NCBI GenBank assembly: GCA_025462645.1
Contig: JAOAPB010000092.1
Coordinates: 1 to 55,287, forward strand
From: Edaphobacter sp.
GTDB taxonomy: Bacteria; Acidobacteriota; Terriglobia; Terriglobales; Acidobacteriaceae
Direction of reading: 5' to 3'
DNA length: 55,287 bases
Within the stretch, counting starts at the first letter, position 1, and each line of letters opens with the position of its first letter. Under the pieces are notes generated by a model. It had not been told where the DNA came from. It was given only the letters and a program-made list of their open reading frames with translations, and searched no databases. This document shows positions 26,027 through 34,710 of the stretch, in pieces. Position numbers and translations under genes: made by a program.

Positions 26027-26937
26027 AGGGCAAGCGGTGGGCGAGGTTAGCTCTGGTGGCGTTGGCCATGCCATTGCCGGTATTGCATGGGCAACAGCAG
26101 GTTGAGAAGCCTCGGATGGTGGCAGCGACGACGGCTTCGGAGCCGTTCTGGGTAAAGCGCGAGACGGGAAGTTTGTCTGCTGGACGAAGCCACGGAAAAG
26201 AGCGACCGAAGCCTGGAACGAATAAGGCTGGGGGCGGGATAAGTACGACGGCGACAGTTGCGAATAAGGTTTCGGGGAGCAAGAGCGATTCGATTGCGGG
26301 GGCGCTCGAGGGAAGCCGGAGCGTTCCATGGTCGATTGTGCTGGGGTTGACGCTGCTGACGCTGCTGCCGGCGTTGCTGTTGTCGATGACTCCTCTGGTG
26401 CGATTGCTGGTGGTCTTTCATTTTTTGCGGCAGGCACTGGGGACTCAGACGGCGCCATCGAATCAGGTGCTGATGGGGTTGGCGTTGATGATGACATGGT
26501 TTTTGATGCAGCCCGTACTGCAGGAGGTAGAGCAGAAGGCGGTTGCTCCGTATAGTGCAGGGACGATCTCAGGAAGCGAGGCGATGGACCGGGGCGTGGA
26601 GCCTGTGAAGCGATACATGCTGCGCTATGCGCGGGAGAAAGATCTGACGGTGTTTGCCGCGGCTGGCATGGGAGTTCGACCAGAGTCGAAGGAGGCGCTG
26701 CCGATCCAGGTCGTAGTGCCGGCTTACATCCTGAGTGAGTTGAAGGCGGGATTTCAGATTGGGGCGGTGTTATTTCTGCCGTTCATGTTGGTGGACCTTG
26801 TAGTGGCGAGTGTGACGACGTCGATCGGCATGATGCAGCTGCCGCCAGTGGTGATCTCGACGCCGCTGAAGATTCTGCTGTTCGTGATGGTGGACGGATG
26901 GAATCTGCTGGCGGATCAGTTGATTAAGAGTTTCTAA
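26017..26937 (+). CDS. fliP: Flagellar export gate protein FliP
   Basis: A 306-residue export-gate component. The core starts at about residue 105 with WSIVLGLTLLTLLPALLLSM, then LVRLLVVFHFLRQALGTQTA, PSNQVLMGLALMMTWFLMQP and the C-terminal LPFMLVDLVVASVTTSIGMM..LPPVVISTPLKILLFVMVDGW, all diagnostic of FliP. The N-terminus is unusual: a cleavable signal peptide (LALVALAMPLPVLHGQ) is followed by about 70 polar residues rich in Lys, Ser and Thr, making it some 60 residues longer than the typical protein. It overlaps fliO by 10 bp. Confidence 0.95.
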   Translation: MPVKGKRWARLALVALAMPLPVLHGQQQVEKPRMVAATTASEPFWVKRETGSLSAGRSHGKERPKPGTNKAGGGISTTATVANKVSGSKSDSIAGALEGSRSVPWSIVLGLTLLTLLPALLLSMTPLVRLLVVFHFLRQALGTQTAPSNQVLMGLALMMTWFLMQPVLQEVEQKAVAPYSAGTISGSEAMDRGVEPVKRYMLRYAREKDLTVFAAAGMGVRPESKEALPIQVVVPAYILSELKAGFQIGAVLFLPFMLVDLVVASVTTSIGMMQLPPVVISTPLKILLFVMVDGWNLLADQLIKSF

Positions 26938-26961
26938 TTTTCGATTTTTGGTGAGGAAGCC

Positions 26962-27231
26962 ATGGGACCGGACCAGACGGTGGAGATGATACGGAGAGTG
27001 CTGATGGAGGCGATGCTGCTCAGTGCACCACTGCTGGTGGCAGCATGTCTGATCAGTCTTTTGGTGAGCCTGCTCCAGACACTGACAAGCGTGCAGGAGC
27101 AGACGCTGACGGCTGTTCCGCGACTGGTGGTGGTGTTTGTGGTCGCGATGGCGACACTGCCATGGACGGTGCATCGGCTGGTGAACTTCACGCTGCGGAT
27201 GTTCACCGGATTTCACAAGTATCTGGGATAG
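26962..27231 (+). CDS. fliQ: Flagellar export gate protein FliQ
   Basis: An 89-residue, two-helix membrane protein. The first hairpin helix is MLLSAPLLVAACLISLLVSL, followed by LQTLTSVQEQTLTAVPRLV, the loop motif conserved in FliQ, and the second helix VVVFVVAMATLPWTVHRLVN. Four copies normally surround the FliP-FliR core of the export gate. AGGA is placed before the ATG. It is 25 bp after fliP and 5 bp before fliR, so the three gate genes are co-translated. Confidence 0.95.
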   Translation: MGPDQTVEMIRRVLMEAMLLSAPLLVAACLISLLVSLLQTLTSVQEQTLTAVPRLVVVFVVAMATLPWTVHRLVNFTLRMFTGFHKYLG

Positions 27232-27235
27232 GCAT

Positions 27236-28018
27236 ATGGACCGTGAGATGAGTGCGTTGATTGAGGATTGGCCGCAGTACCTGACGGTCGCGATGCTGGT
27301 GCTGGTGCGGCTGAGCGGGCTGATGGTGTTCGCGCCGTTGTTCTCCTCGGCGGCCATCGCTCCACGCATCAAGGCTGGATTCGTGATTGCGATGACGGTG
27401 TTGCTTGCGCCCGCTGTAGCTGCGGTTCCTAATGCGAGGGTGACGTTGGATATGCGCGCGGTACTGGGCGAGCTGGGCGTGGGGCTGGTGTTTGGACTGT
27501 CGTTGACGCTGTTGAATGAGGCCCTGTTATTCGCGGGAACCTTGTTGGGGATGGAGTTCAGCTTTTCGCTGGTTAATTTGATGGACCCGAACTCGATGGT
27601 GGAGACGCCGGTGCTGGGACAGATGCTGGGTTGGTTGGGGGTGCTCGTAATCATCGGGGCGGGGCTTGATCGAAGTTTGCTGGCCGCGGTGGTGCGGAGT
27701 TTCTTGACGGTGCCGGTGGGGCAGGCGATGGTGCAGGCGAAGACCGGCGCGGCGCTGGCGGTAATGGCGGGTGGAATCTTTCTGGCGGGGTTGCAACTGG
27801 CTGCTCCCGTGATTGCGGCTGCGCTGGCGGTGGAGGTGACGATCGCGCTGGTGGCCCGATTATCCCCACAGCTTCCGGCGATGGTGGTGAGCGTGCCGCT
27901 GAAGACGATGGTGTCCTACGTCGTGCTGTTGGGTAGTCTGGCGGTCTGGCCGGGGTGGATTGAGCAGCACTTTACCGCATTGCTGGATGCGGCGGGAAGG
28001 CTGATGCCACATGGCTGA
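27236..28018 (+). CDS. fliR: Flagellar export gate protein FliR
   Basis: A 260-residue polytopic protein with the FliR order of helices. The signature stretches are LTVAMLVLVRLSGLMVFAPL, then FSSAAIAPRIKAGFVIAMTV, GLVFGLSLTLLNEALLFAGT, MEFSFSLVNLMDPNS and LFLSLDG-equivalent AVVRSFLTVPVGQ. The C-terminal helices end near VVLLGSLAVWPGWIEQHFTAL. It completes the FliP5Q4R1 gate. An alternative ATG eight residues later (27245) is possible but not needed. The 3' end overlaps flhB by 8 bp. Confidence 0.95.
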   Translation: MDREMSALIEDWPQYLTVAMLVLVRLSGLMVFAPLFSSAAIAPRIKAGFVIAMTVLLAPAVAAVPNARVTLDMRAVLGELGVGLVFGLSLTLLNEALLFAGTLLGMEFSFSLVNLMDPNSMVETPVLGQMLGWLGVLVIIGAGLDRSLLAAVVRSFLTVPVGQAMVQAKTGAALAVMAGGIFLAGLQLAAPVIAAALAVEVTIALVARLSPQLPAMVVSVPLKTMVSYVVLLGSLAVWPGWIEQHFTALLDAAGRLMPHG

Positions 28019-29144
28019 GAAGGGGACTGAGCAGGCTACGCCGGAGCGAAAGAAGAAGGCGAAGGCGAAGGGCGATGGTGTTCGCAGCCGCGAGCTTCTC
28101 TCTGCCATTGCGATGCTGGGTGGCGTGATGATGCTTGGGATTACGGCGCATGGGTTTGTGGCGAGCTGGGGCAAGGTGTACTCCGAGAGTCTGCGGTCTG
28201 CGGCGGTTGGAGAGGTGAGTGGAGAGCAACGCTGGAATGAGGCGGTGCGGCGGATGCTTGCGCCGGCTCTCCTGCCGGTGGGGCTGGTGATGGCGGCTAG
28301 TTTCGGTGGGGCGTTGATGGCGGGAGTGGCGCAGGGCGGTGGAGTGCAGGTTTATCCCAATGCCCTGGAGCTGAAGTTTTCAAAGTTGAATCCTGTGACG
28401 AATCTCGGAAATTTATTTAGCTTGCGGTCGGTAACGCGCGTGGTGAAGTCGTTGGTGCCTGCCGCAGTGATGGTGGTCCTGGGGTGGGGCGCGCTGAAGG
28501 CTTTGATGCTGCCTATGCCGGTAATGAGCGTGATGCGGCTGCCGGCCACCTTTTCGACGGCATATGGACTGGCGTTGGATGCTGCCTGGGTGACGCTGGC
28601 GTGGTCCGGGTTGGATTATGCGATGGAGTGGAGGAGCTGGAATGAGCGGCTGAAGATGAGCAAGCAGGAGATCCGCGACGAGATGAAGGAGGCCATGGGA
28701 AATCCGCAGGTCAAGATGAAGGTTCGGCAGATCCAGATGGCGATGCGCAAGCGCAAGGTGAAGGCGGATATGTCTCGCGCGAGTGTGGTGATCACGAACC
28801 CGACGCACTATGCGGTGGCGCTGGAGTTCAGCTTCGAGACGATGGAGGCTCCGAAGGTGCTGGCAAAGGGACGTGATCTCCATGCGGCGGAGATACGGGA
28901 AGAGGCACGGTGGGCGGGGATCCCGATGATTGAGAATCCACCCCTGGCGAGGAGCTTGTACAGGATGGTCGAGCCGGGGCAATCGATCCCGTTCGAGTTA
29001 TACGCGGCTGTGGCTGGAATCCTGGCGTATCTGTACCGGCAGAAGGTAGAGGAGAAGATGAGGCGTGAACGACAGGCACAACAGGGAGTTGGGCACCGCG
29101 GAACAGCAATGGCAGGGATGAGGGGATTTGGGGGTGGGATGTGA
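28011..29144 (+). CDS. flhB: Flagellar export switch protein FlhB
   Basis: A 377-residue export-apparatus protein. The N-terminus EKGTEQATPERKKKAKAKGD, followed by SRELLSAIAM, is the standard FlhB opening. Four transmembrane helices follow, then a basic cytoplasmic linker (SKQEIRDEMKEAMGNPQVKM). The self-cleavage site NPTH is at about residues 263-266 in VVITNPTHYAVAL, and the auto-processed domain ends with an Arg/Gln/Gly-rich tail. FlhB switches from hook to filament substrates on FliK's signal. The stop overlaps the GTG of flhA. Confidence 0.97.
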   Translation: MAEKGTEQATPERKKKAKAKGDGVRSRELLSAIAMLGGVMMLGITAHGFVASWGKVYSESLRSAAVGEVSGEQRWNEAVRRMLAPALLPVGLVMAASFGGALMAGVAQGGGVQVYPNALELKFSKLNPVTNLGNLFSLRSVTRVVKSLVPAAVMVVLGWGALKALMLPMPVMSVMRLPATFSTAYGLALDAAWVTLAWSGLDYAMEWRSWNERLKMSKQEIRDEMKEAMGNPQVKMKVRQIQMAMRKRKVKADMSRASVVITNPTHYAVALEFSFETMEAPKVLAKGRDLHAAEIREEARWAGIPMIENPPLARSLYRMVEPGQSIPFELYAAVAGILAYLYRQKVEEKMRRERQAQQGVGHRGTAMAGMRGFGGGM

Positions 29145-31252
29145 GTGGAGTTGCAATAACGAAGGGCAATGGATTCTCGATCGCGAAGCTGCAGGGATTG
29201 TTGCTGCCGGTGACGGCGATCAGCATGGTATTCGTGATGCTGATTCCGGTGCCCAGCTTTGTGCTGGACCTCTTGTTGGCGGCGTCAATTACTGCGTCGG
29301 TGATTGTGTTTTTGACTGCGGTACAGGTGCGACGGGCAGTTGATTTTTCTGTGTTCCCGACCCTGTTGTTGCTGCTGACGCTATTTCGGCTGTCGCTGAA
29401 TCTGGCATCCAGTCGGAGAATCCTGTTGCATGGGCACGAGGGAACACACGCAGCTGGGGCGGTGATCGAGGCATTTGGACAGTTCGTAATTGGAGGAAAT
29501 TACGTTGTTGGCTTTGTGCTGTTTCTCGCACTGATCGCAATTCAATTTCTTGTGGTAAGTCATGGTGCGGTGAGGACGGCAGAGGTGACAGCGAGGTTTA
29601 CGCTCGACGCTCTGCCGGGCAAGCAGATGGCGATCGATGCGGATATGAACGCCGGATTGATTGATGAGCAGGGAGCCCGGAAGCGGCGGCAGGCGATTGC
29701 GCGCGAGGCGGAGTTCTATGGCGCGATGGATGGCGCGGCAAAGTTCAACCAGAGAGACTCGCTGGCGACGATCTTGATTACGGTGATCAACATCGTTGCG
29801 GGGTTGTTGATCGGAGTGTTGCAGCAAGGCGCGGATCTAGCGACAGCGGTGAAGACTTACACGATTCTAACGGTGGGCGACGGCCTGGTGACGATGATCC
29901 CCAGCCTGCTGGTTTCGATCGCGGGTGGCATGGTTTTGACGCGGGCCTCTTCGGCAGGGTCGCTCGATGAGGAGTTGGGAACACAGCTGTTGCGAGGACG
30001 AAACACGCTTTGGATTGCATGCGGTGTGCTATTGGGGCTGGCGTTGATTCCGGGATTGCCGAAGCTGTCGTTTGTGCTGATGGCGGCTGGGGTTGCGATG
30101 ATTGCGCGGAAGTTGCCGGCCGACAAGGATGGGTCGTTGGTACTGGCGGAAGAGGCTACGTCGACAGAGAAGGGCAAGGTCGCCGAGGTAGCAAAGGGAG
30201 AGAACCTGGCTTCGCTGCTGAAGATGGATGAGCTGACTCTGGAGATTGGGTTTCAGCTGATCCCGATGGTGGATGAGAAGCAGGGGGGACAGATGTTGAA
30301 TCGCGTGCGCTCGCTGCGGCGACATCTGGCTACAGAGCTCGGATTTATCGTTCCGCCCGTACACATAACGGACAATCTGCGATTAAAGCCGAGGGAGTAT
30401 GTGGTGAGTCTGCGTCGGGTGGAGATAGCGCGGTGGCAGACCGAACAGAATTATTTGCTGGCGGTGAACGCCGATCCAAATGCGCGCGCTCTGCCGGGAG
30501 TGGAGACGCGAGAGCCGGCGTTTGGCGTGCTGGCCCGGTGGATACAGCCGGGGTTGGAAGAGCAAGCGCTGGCGGGCGGATATTCGGTCGTAGACCAGAC
30601 GACGGTGATCGGGACGCATCTTGGCGAATTGATTCGCAGACATGCGCATGAGCTGCTGGGGAGGCAGGAGGTGAAACGACTGCTGGACAGCATGAACGAG
30701 AGCCATCCGAAGCTCGTGGAGGAGTTGGTGCCCAAGCTGATGACCCTCGGCGAGGTGCAGCGCGTGTTGCAGCAGTTGTTACGAGAACAGGTTTCTATTC
30801 GGGACTTGGGCGCCATTCTTGAAGTGTTGGTTGAGGCTGCTCAACAGTCTAAGAACGTGGTTCATCTGGTGGAGAGCGTGCGTCAATCCTTGGGACGGGG
30901 CTTGATCCATCCCCTGCTGGACGCTGAAGGTGGGCTGCGGGTGCTGATGCTGGAGCAGGCATTGGAGACGGAGCTTCTGCATACCTTCGATCCACAGGGG
31001 GCTGGGCTGTTGTTGGGAGACGGATCTCGACCGACGGGCATGCCTGCTGATTTTTTGAGGCGTCTTGTGGAATCTGTGAAACGCCTAACCGGAGGGGCGC
31101 CTACATCGGCACTCCCCGTGCTTCTATGCCCAAGTCCAGCCCGTTATCACGTGCGACGTTGGCTGGAGCCGTTTCTGCCAAAGGTGACAGTGTTGGCGCC
31201 GGGAGAGATTCCGCCGGAGATTCGGGTCCGGAGTGTCGGAACGGTCGGCTGA
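29141..31252 (+). CDS. flhA: Flagellar export protein FlhA
   Basis: A 703-residue export-gate protein of the FHIPEP family. Eight predicted transmembrane helices fill the first ~330 residues. The cytoplasmic-loop signature ARFTLDALPGKQMAIDADMN, followed by AGLIDEQGARKRRQ, is intact. The C-terminal cytoplasmic domain (about residues 350-690) forms the nonameric ring that receives chaperone-substrate complexes. The start is a GTG overlapping the flhB stop (GTGA), a sign of translational coupling. flhF and flhG, which often follow flhA, are absent; fliA comes next. Confidence 0.97.
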   Translation: MSGVAITKGNGFSIAKLQGLLLPVTAISMVFVMLIPVPSFVLDLLLAASITASVIVFLTAVQVRRAVDFSVFPTLLLLLTLFRLSLNLASSRRILLHGHEGTHAAGAVIEAFGQFVIGGNYVVGFVLFLALIAIQFLVVSHGAVRTAEVTARFTLDALPGKQMAIDADMNAGLIDEQGARKRRQAIAREAEFYGAMDGAAKFNQRDSLATILITVINIVAGLLIGVLQQGADLATAVKTYTILTVGDGLVTMIPSLLVSIAGGMVLTRASSAGSLDEELGTQLLRGRNTLWIACGVLLGLALIPGLPKLSFVLMAAGVAMIARKLPADKDGSLVLAEEATSTEKGKVAEVAKGENLASLLKMDELTLEIGFQLIPMVDEKQGGQMLNRVRSLRRHLATELGFIVPPVHITDNLRLKPREYVVSLRRVEIARWQTEQNYLLAVNADPNARALPGVETREPAFGVLARWIQPGLEEQALAGGYSVVDQTTVIGTHLGELIRRHAHELLGRQEVKRLLDSMNESHPKLVEELVPKLMTLGEVQRVLQQLLREQVSIRDLGAILEVLVEAAQQSKNVVHLVESVRQSLGRGLIHPLLDAEGGLRVLMLEQALETELLHTFDPQGAGLLLGDGSRPTGMPADFLRRLVESVKRLTGGAPTSALPVLLCPSPARYHVRRWLEPFLPKVTVLAPGEIPPEIRVRSVGTVG

Positions 31253-31285
31253 GCGGCAGGGCAGCAGAGCTAAGAACGGAAGGAT

Positions 31286-32215
31286 ATGGAGGAAGTCATG
31301 GGAAGTTCGGTTTCGGTACAGATGTTGCAAGGGACGTCCAGGAGCAGGCTCTTCGGTGCGGACCAGACAGGATTGGATGGATTGGATCTGACGATGACAG
31401 GGACCTTTGCTCCGTTTACAGGCAGCGGTGGCGGCGAGACAGTAGAGAGTGGAGCCGCATCAGAGCGCGATCAGCTGTTGATGGAACACCTGCCGACGGT
31501 ACGATATCTGGCGCGCAGGATTCATGAGCGGCTGCCTCAGCATGTGGATCTCGATGACCTGATCTCGGCTGGTGTGGTTGGACTGATTGATGCGTTCTCC
31601 AAGTTCGACCATAGCAAGAAGGTGCAGTTCAAGAGCTATGCGCAGTTCAGGATTCGCGGGGCGATTCTCGACTCGTTGCGGACACTGGACTGGAGCCCGA
31701 GAGAGCTGCGCCGCAAGGGTCGAGCGGTCGAAGAGGCGATACGGTCGGTGACGCAGCGGGTTGGGCGCGCGCCGTCAGAGCAGGAGATTGCCGGCGAGAT
31801 GGAGCTGAGCCTTTCGGAATATCAGCTGTTGCTGGGAGACTTGAAAGGGCTGGAGATTGGCAGCCTGCATATGGAGCGCTCAGAAGATTCAGGGGACGAG
31901 GAGCTTGCGTACATTCCTGGGTCGCCTGAGGAGGACCCATTATTCCGCTGCCTGAAGGGGGAGATGAAGCAGAGGCTTGCGGACGCGATCGATGAGCTGC
32001 CGGAGAAGGAGCGGATGGTATTGACGCTCTACTACTACGAGGAGCTCACGATGAAAGAGATCGGTTTGACGCTGGGTGTCGTGGAGTCGCGAGTCTCTCA
32101 GATTCACTCCTCCGCTGTGTTGCGACTACGAACGGCGCTGGCCAATCTGCGTGGCAGAGGTTTGGTTGTGGGGAGCGACAAGGCTCGAGGGAAGCGTAAG
32201 ACTACTTCACGTTGA
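31286..32215 (+). CDS. fliA: Flagellar RNA polymerase sigma factor FliA/WhiG family
   Basis: A 309-residue sigma-28-type factor. Region 2 includes HLPTVRYLARRIHERLPQHV, DLDDLISAGVVGLIDAFSKF and KKVQFKSYAQFRIRGAILDS. Region 3 has SVTQRVGRAPSEQEIAGEM, and region 4 has LTLYYYEELTMKEIGLTLGV and SRVSQIHSSAVLRLRTAL. It would direct late flagellar genes (filament, stators, chemotaxis), none of which lie in the window. An N-terminal extension of about 60 residues, polar and Gly/Thr-rich, precedes region 2 and is not typical. The sigma factor is inside the structural operon, so its own expression follows early and middle gene control. Confidence 0.95.
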   Translation: MEEVMGSSVSVQMLQGTSRSRLFGADQTGLDGLDLTMTGTFAPFTGSGGGETVESGAASERDQLLMEHLPTVRYLARRIHERLPQHVDLDDLISAGVVGLIDAFSKFDHSKKVQFKSYAQFRIRGAILDSLRTLDWSPRELRRKGRAVEEAIRSVTQRVGRAPSEQEIAGEMELSLSEYQLLLGDLKGLEIGSLHMERSEDSGDEELAYIPGSPEEDPLFRCLKGEMKQRLADAIDELPEKERMVLTLYYYEELTMKEIGLTLGVVESRVSQIHSSAVLRLRTALANLRGRGLVVGSDKARGKRKTTSR

Positions 32216-32228
32216 ACCTGAACAGGTT
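32215..32228. promoter_or_regulatory. 14-bp palindrome between fliA and fliM
   Basis: AACCTGAACAGGTT is a perfect inverted repeat (AACCTG/CAGGTT, two-base spacer) at the fliA stop codon, within GTTGAACCTGAACAGGTTTGAAC. It is compatible with a dimeric regulator site in the 46-bp gap before fliM. No factor can be named and it may be chance. Confidence 0.35.
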
Positions 32229-32261
32229 TGAACATAACCATTTTGATGTAAAGGGTGACGA

Positions 32262-33257
32262 ATGGAAAAAAATCTCGGACAGGATGATATTGATGCTCTC
32301 TTTGCAGCGGCTGGGGCAAGCGCTGCTCTCAATGCAAAGACTGTACCGGGCGTCAATCCACCAGAGAGATATAGCTTCAGCCGGGCAGGGCAGATCAGCA
32401 ACGATCAGATGCGAGCCATCAGTACGGTGAACGATCTGTTCGCGCGCAATTTAATGCACACGCTTGGAGCATGGTTGAGGACGCCTCTGAAGGTAAAGCT
32501 GGTATCGGGCGAACAGCTTCCGTTTAGCGAGTTTCTGGAGCGGCTTTCACCGTTGACCTACATCTGTTCGGTACGGTTGGAGCCCCTGGGGGCGGTGGGA
32601 TTGCTGGAGCTCGATCTGGCGCTGGCGTCTCCTATCGTCGATGTACTGCTGGGCGGTACTGGGCGGGCAGGGCAGCTGCGTGAGCTGACGGATATTGAGG
32701 AGGCGATCCTGACGGCGGTTGTTCAGGTAGTCGTGCAGGAGTTGAACCTTGCCTGGCAGCCGGTGGGGTTGGAGTTTGCCTTGGAGAAGCGGGAGACCGA
32801 AGCCCAGGCGGCGCGGACGTTGACGCTAGGGGAGAAGACCTTGTGCGTGAGCTTTGAGGTGCGGATGCCAGGTGTGCAGGGCGTCCTGAACCTGTGTCTG
32901 CCAGCGGTCGTATTGAATGCGATCCTGCGGCGTTTGATTGCTGAAGGCGATCGCCCTCGGAGACGATCGAGGGACGCGGCAGCGCGGATGCGTGAGTTGA
33001 TGGGCGAGGCGAAGGTTGGAGCGGTGCTGCAGTTCCCTCCGATGCGCCTGCGTGCGGCTGAGCTGGCGGGATTGGAGCCGGGAACGATTCTGCGGTTGCC
33101 GCTGCCGAGACATGAACCGGCGGAGTTGCGGGTTGGGGGGCTTCCGCTGGGGAGGGCATATCCAGTTCGGGCAGGGGAGCATCGTGGTGCTCAACTGGAG
33201 GGTGAGCGTTATGGCCTGGGAGTGGAGACGGCTGCTGAGAGTGTGAGTGTGAATTGA
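32262..33257 (+). CDS. fliM: Flagellar motor switch protein FliM
   Basis: A 331-residue C-ring protein. The extreme N-terminus MEKNLGQDDIDALFAAAG is the CheY-P binding peptide (canonical LSQxEIDALL). The middle domain contains YSFSRAGQISNDQMRAISTV, then NDLFARNLMHTLGAWLR, GGxG-like VDVLLGGTGRAG and TDIEEAILTAVVQVVVQELN. A SpoA domain follows (VLQFPPMRLRAAELAGLEPG). The intact CheY-binding peptide implies chemotactic control of rotation, although no che genes are present here. AAGGGTGA precedes the ATG. Confidence 0.96.
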   Translation: MEKNLGQDDIDALFAAAGASAALNAKTVPGVNPPERYSFSRAGQISNDQMRAISTVNDLFARNLMHTLGAWLRTPLKVKLVSGEQLPFSEFLERLSPLTYICSVRLEPLGAVGLLELDLALASPIVDVLLGGTGRAGQLRELTDIEEAILTAVVQVVVQELNLAWQPVGLEFALEKRETEAQAARTLTLGEKTLCVSFEVRMPGVQGVLNLCLPAVVLNAILRRLIAEGDRPRRRSRDAAARMRELMGEAKVGAVLQFPPMRLRAAELAGLEPGTILRLPLPRHEPAELRVGGLPLGRAYPVRAGEHRGAQLEGERYGLGVETAAESVSVN

Positions 33258-33271
33258 GAGAGGAAGAGGGC

Positions 33272-33568
33272 ATGGATCAGGTTGAGCGGAGGGGCGTGGA
33301 GTCTCCGATGGGTTTGTTGTCGGATATTGAGCTGGATGCAACGCTGCAGTTTGGCTCGCGGGAGATGCCGTTGCGTGAGGTTCTGGAGTTGGGTCCAGGA
33401 GCTGTGGTCGAGCTGGATCGGCATGTGTCGGAGCCAGTGGATCTTGTGGTCGGCGATCGAATTGTGGCTCGAGGCGAGGTTGTGGTGGTGAGCGGCAACT
33501 TTGCGCTACGTATCACGGAGGTTGCAACGCCGCAGTTGCGGCTGGAGAGCATACGATGCCTTTTCTAA
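33272..33568 (+). CDS. fliN: Flagellar motor switch protein FliN (second copy)
   Basis: A 98-residue SpoA-domain protein with the typical FliN form: LLSDIELDATLQFGSREMPL, REVLELGPGAVVELDRHVSE, then PVDLVVGDRIVARGEVVVVSG in outline. The conserved PVDL and GE-VVV positions are kept. It forms the base of the C-ring with FliM and is likely the main rotor FliN; the other SpoA protein is at 25.3 kb. The ATG at 33272, with GGAAGAGG upstream, is preferred to a TTG at 33254. It overlaps the next gene by 13 bp. Confidence 0.93.
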   Translation: MDQVERRGVESPMGLLSDIELDATLQFGSREMPLREVLELGPGAVVELDRHVSEPVDLVVGDRIVARGEVVVVSGNFALRITEVATPQLRLESIRCLF

Positions 33569-34557
33569 CGAAGAAACTGGATAACCGGAGTATGGATGTG
33601 CGGACTCCGAGTGCGGCGGGAGCGGAGAGTGCCTTGCTGTGGGAGAGTGATGGGTATAGGCCCTCGCGTGGATTGGAGGGCGGAGTTGAGGTGCCTGGAT
33701 TCGGGCAGTCCATTCCGCGGCGGCTGTGCGGGAGTGATGAGTGCATGAGCACGTGGACGGTTCCGTGGAGGAATCGTCGTCGGCCAACCTTTGAGGGGCA
33801 GTGGGGTTGCAGTGGGCGATGCGTGCTGGCGATGGTGCGAGCGGCTATGAGCCGGGAGCTGGGAGAGGGTGAGGCGGGGATGGCAGCTGCTCCGCATCGG
33901 CATAGGGTTCCTCTGGGGCTGGTGTTGCTGGCTCAGGGATGGATAACGCATCCGCAGCTGAGGCATGCGCTGGAGTCCCAGCGGGTGAATGGGCGAGGGC
34001 GCATCGGTGACTGGTTGGTCGCCGAGTGCGGCCTGGAGGCGGAGCAGATCACTCGGGGGCTGAGTCTGCAGTGGAGCTGTCCGGTGCTGTCGGTACGCGG
34101 ATTCGTCCCTGAGGCGATGGCGTTGGTGATGCCGAGGGTCTTCGTGGAGGAGTTCGGGTTGTTGCCGCTGCGAGTGGTGGGATTGCGGATCCTGTATATG
34201 GGCCTTGAAGATCGCCTGGATGCCTCTGCCGCTCTGGCGATGGAGCAGATGGCGCAGTTGAAGGTGGAGAGCGGACTGTTGGATAGTGCTCAGTTCCGGG
34301 AGGCTCGGAGGCAGTTGCTGCAGTGTGATGCGGTTGAGACGAAGATGGAGACCGCTGTGAGTACAACGGCTCTCGCTGCGCGGGTGACCGCAATTCTCGA
34401 ACAGAAGCAGCCGGTTGCCTCGCGGCTGGTGCGGCTGCATCAGTACTACTGGCTGAGGATATGGCTGGAGAGTGGTGCGACGGGGAAGAGTGGGACGTTG
34501 CCGAAGAATGGCGAGGATGTCCAGGACTATGTCTTTTCTATTGGTGGACGAGCTTAG
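33556..34557 (+). CDS. MshEN-like (GspE N-terminal domain) protein with a four-cysteine motif
   Basis: A 333-residue protein at the end of the flagellar operon. The first ~110 residues are poorly ordered and contain Cys58-x4-Cys63 and Cys85-x3-Cys89, spaced like a small zinc site. Residues about 118-180 carry two MshEN-type half-motifs: PLGLVLLAQGWITHPQLRHA and, 30 residues on, RIGDWLVAECGLEAEQITRG. They match the nucleotide-binding N-domain of type II/IV pilus ATPases that binds c-di-GMP in MshE. No ATPase domain follows; the rest is helical and ends YYWLRIWLESGATGKSG. Coupled to fliN (ATG at 33556, GGAG eight bases before), it may pass a c-di-GMP signal to the motor. This function is inference. 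Confidence 0.72.
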   Translation: MPFLTKKLDNRSMDVRTPSAAGAESALLWESDGYRPSRGLEGGVEVPGFGQSIPRRLCGSDECMSTWTVPWRNRRRPTFEGQWGCSGRCVLAMVRAAMSRELGEGEAGMAAAPHRHRVPLGLVLLAQGWITHPQLRHALESQRVNGRGRIGDWLVAECGLEAEQITRGLSLQWSCPVLSVRGFVPEAMALVMPRVFVEEFGLLPLRVVGLRILYMGLEDRLDASAALAMEQMAQLKVESGLLDSAQFREARRQLLQCDAVETKMETAVSTTALAARVTAILEQKQPVASRLVRLHQYYWLRIWLESGATGKSGTLPKNGEDVQDYVFSIGGRA

Positions 34558-34570
34558 GGTGTCCCTTCCT

Positions 34571-34593
34571 GGGGGTACCCCCCCCGGGGGTAC
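34571..34593. repeat. GGGGGTACC-type intergenic repeat after the flagellar operon
   Basis: GGGGGTACCCCCCCCGGGGG plus TAC is a self-complementary G/C block, followed by TTGGTCGCAAGTTTCTTTGTTTC and an AT-richer tail (CGTCTTTCTAAAAGGGTTA). I associate this string with a dispersed intergenic family in Acidobacteriaceae genomes. The gap 34558-35322 (765 bp) holds this repeat, the terminator at 34711, two CTTCGCTTCGCT-type repeats, a minus-strand terminator near 35080 and AAC-rich filler, with no credible gene. Confidence 0.5.
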
Positions 34594-34710
34594 TTGGTCG
34601 CAAGTTTCTTTGTTTCAGGGAGATACAATATGTCGCTATCTCTAAGTTCGTCCATATAAAGGGTTTACGGGTAAATTCGTCTTTCTAAAAGGGTTATGGG
34701 TTTAATAGGG

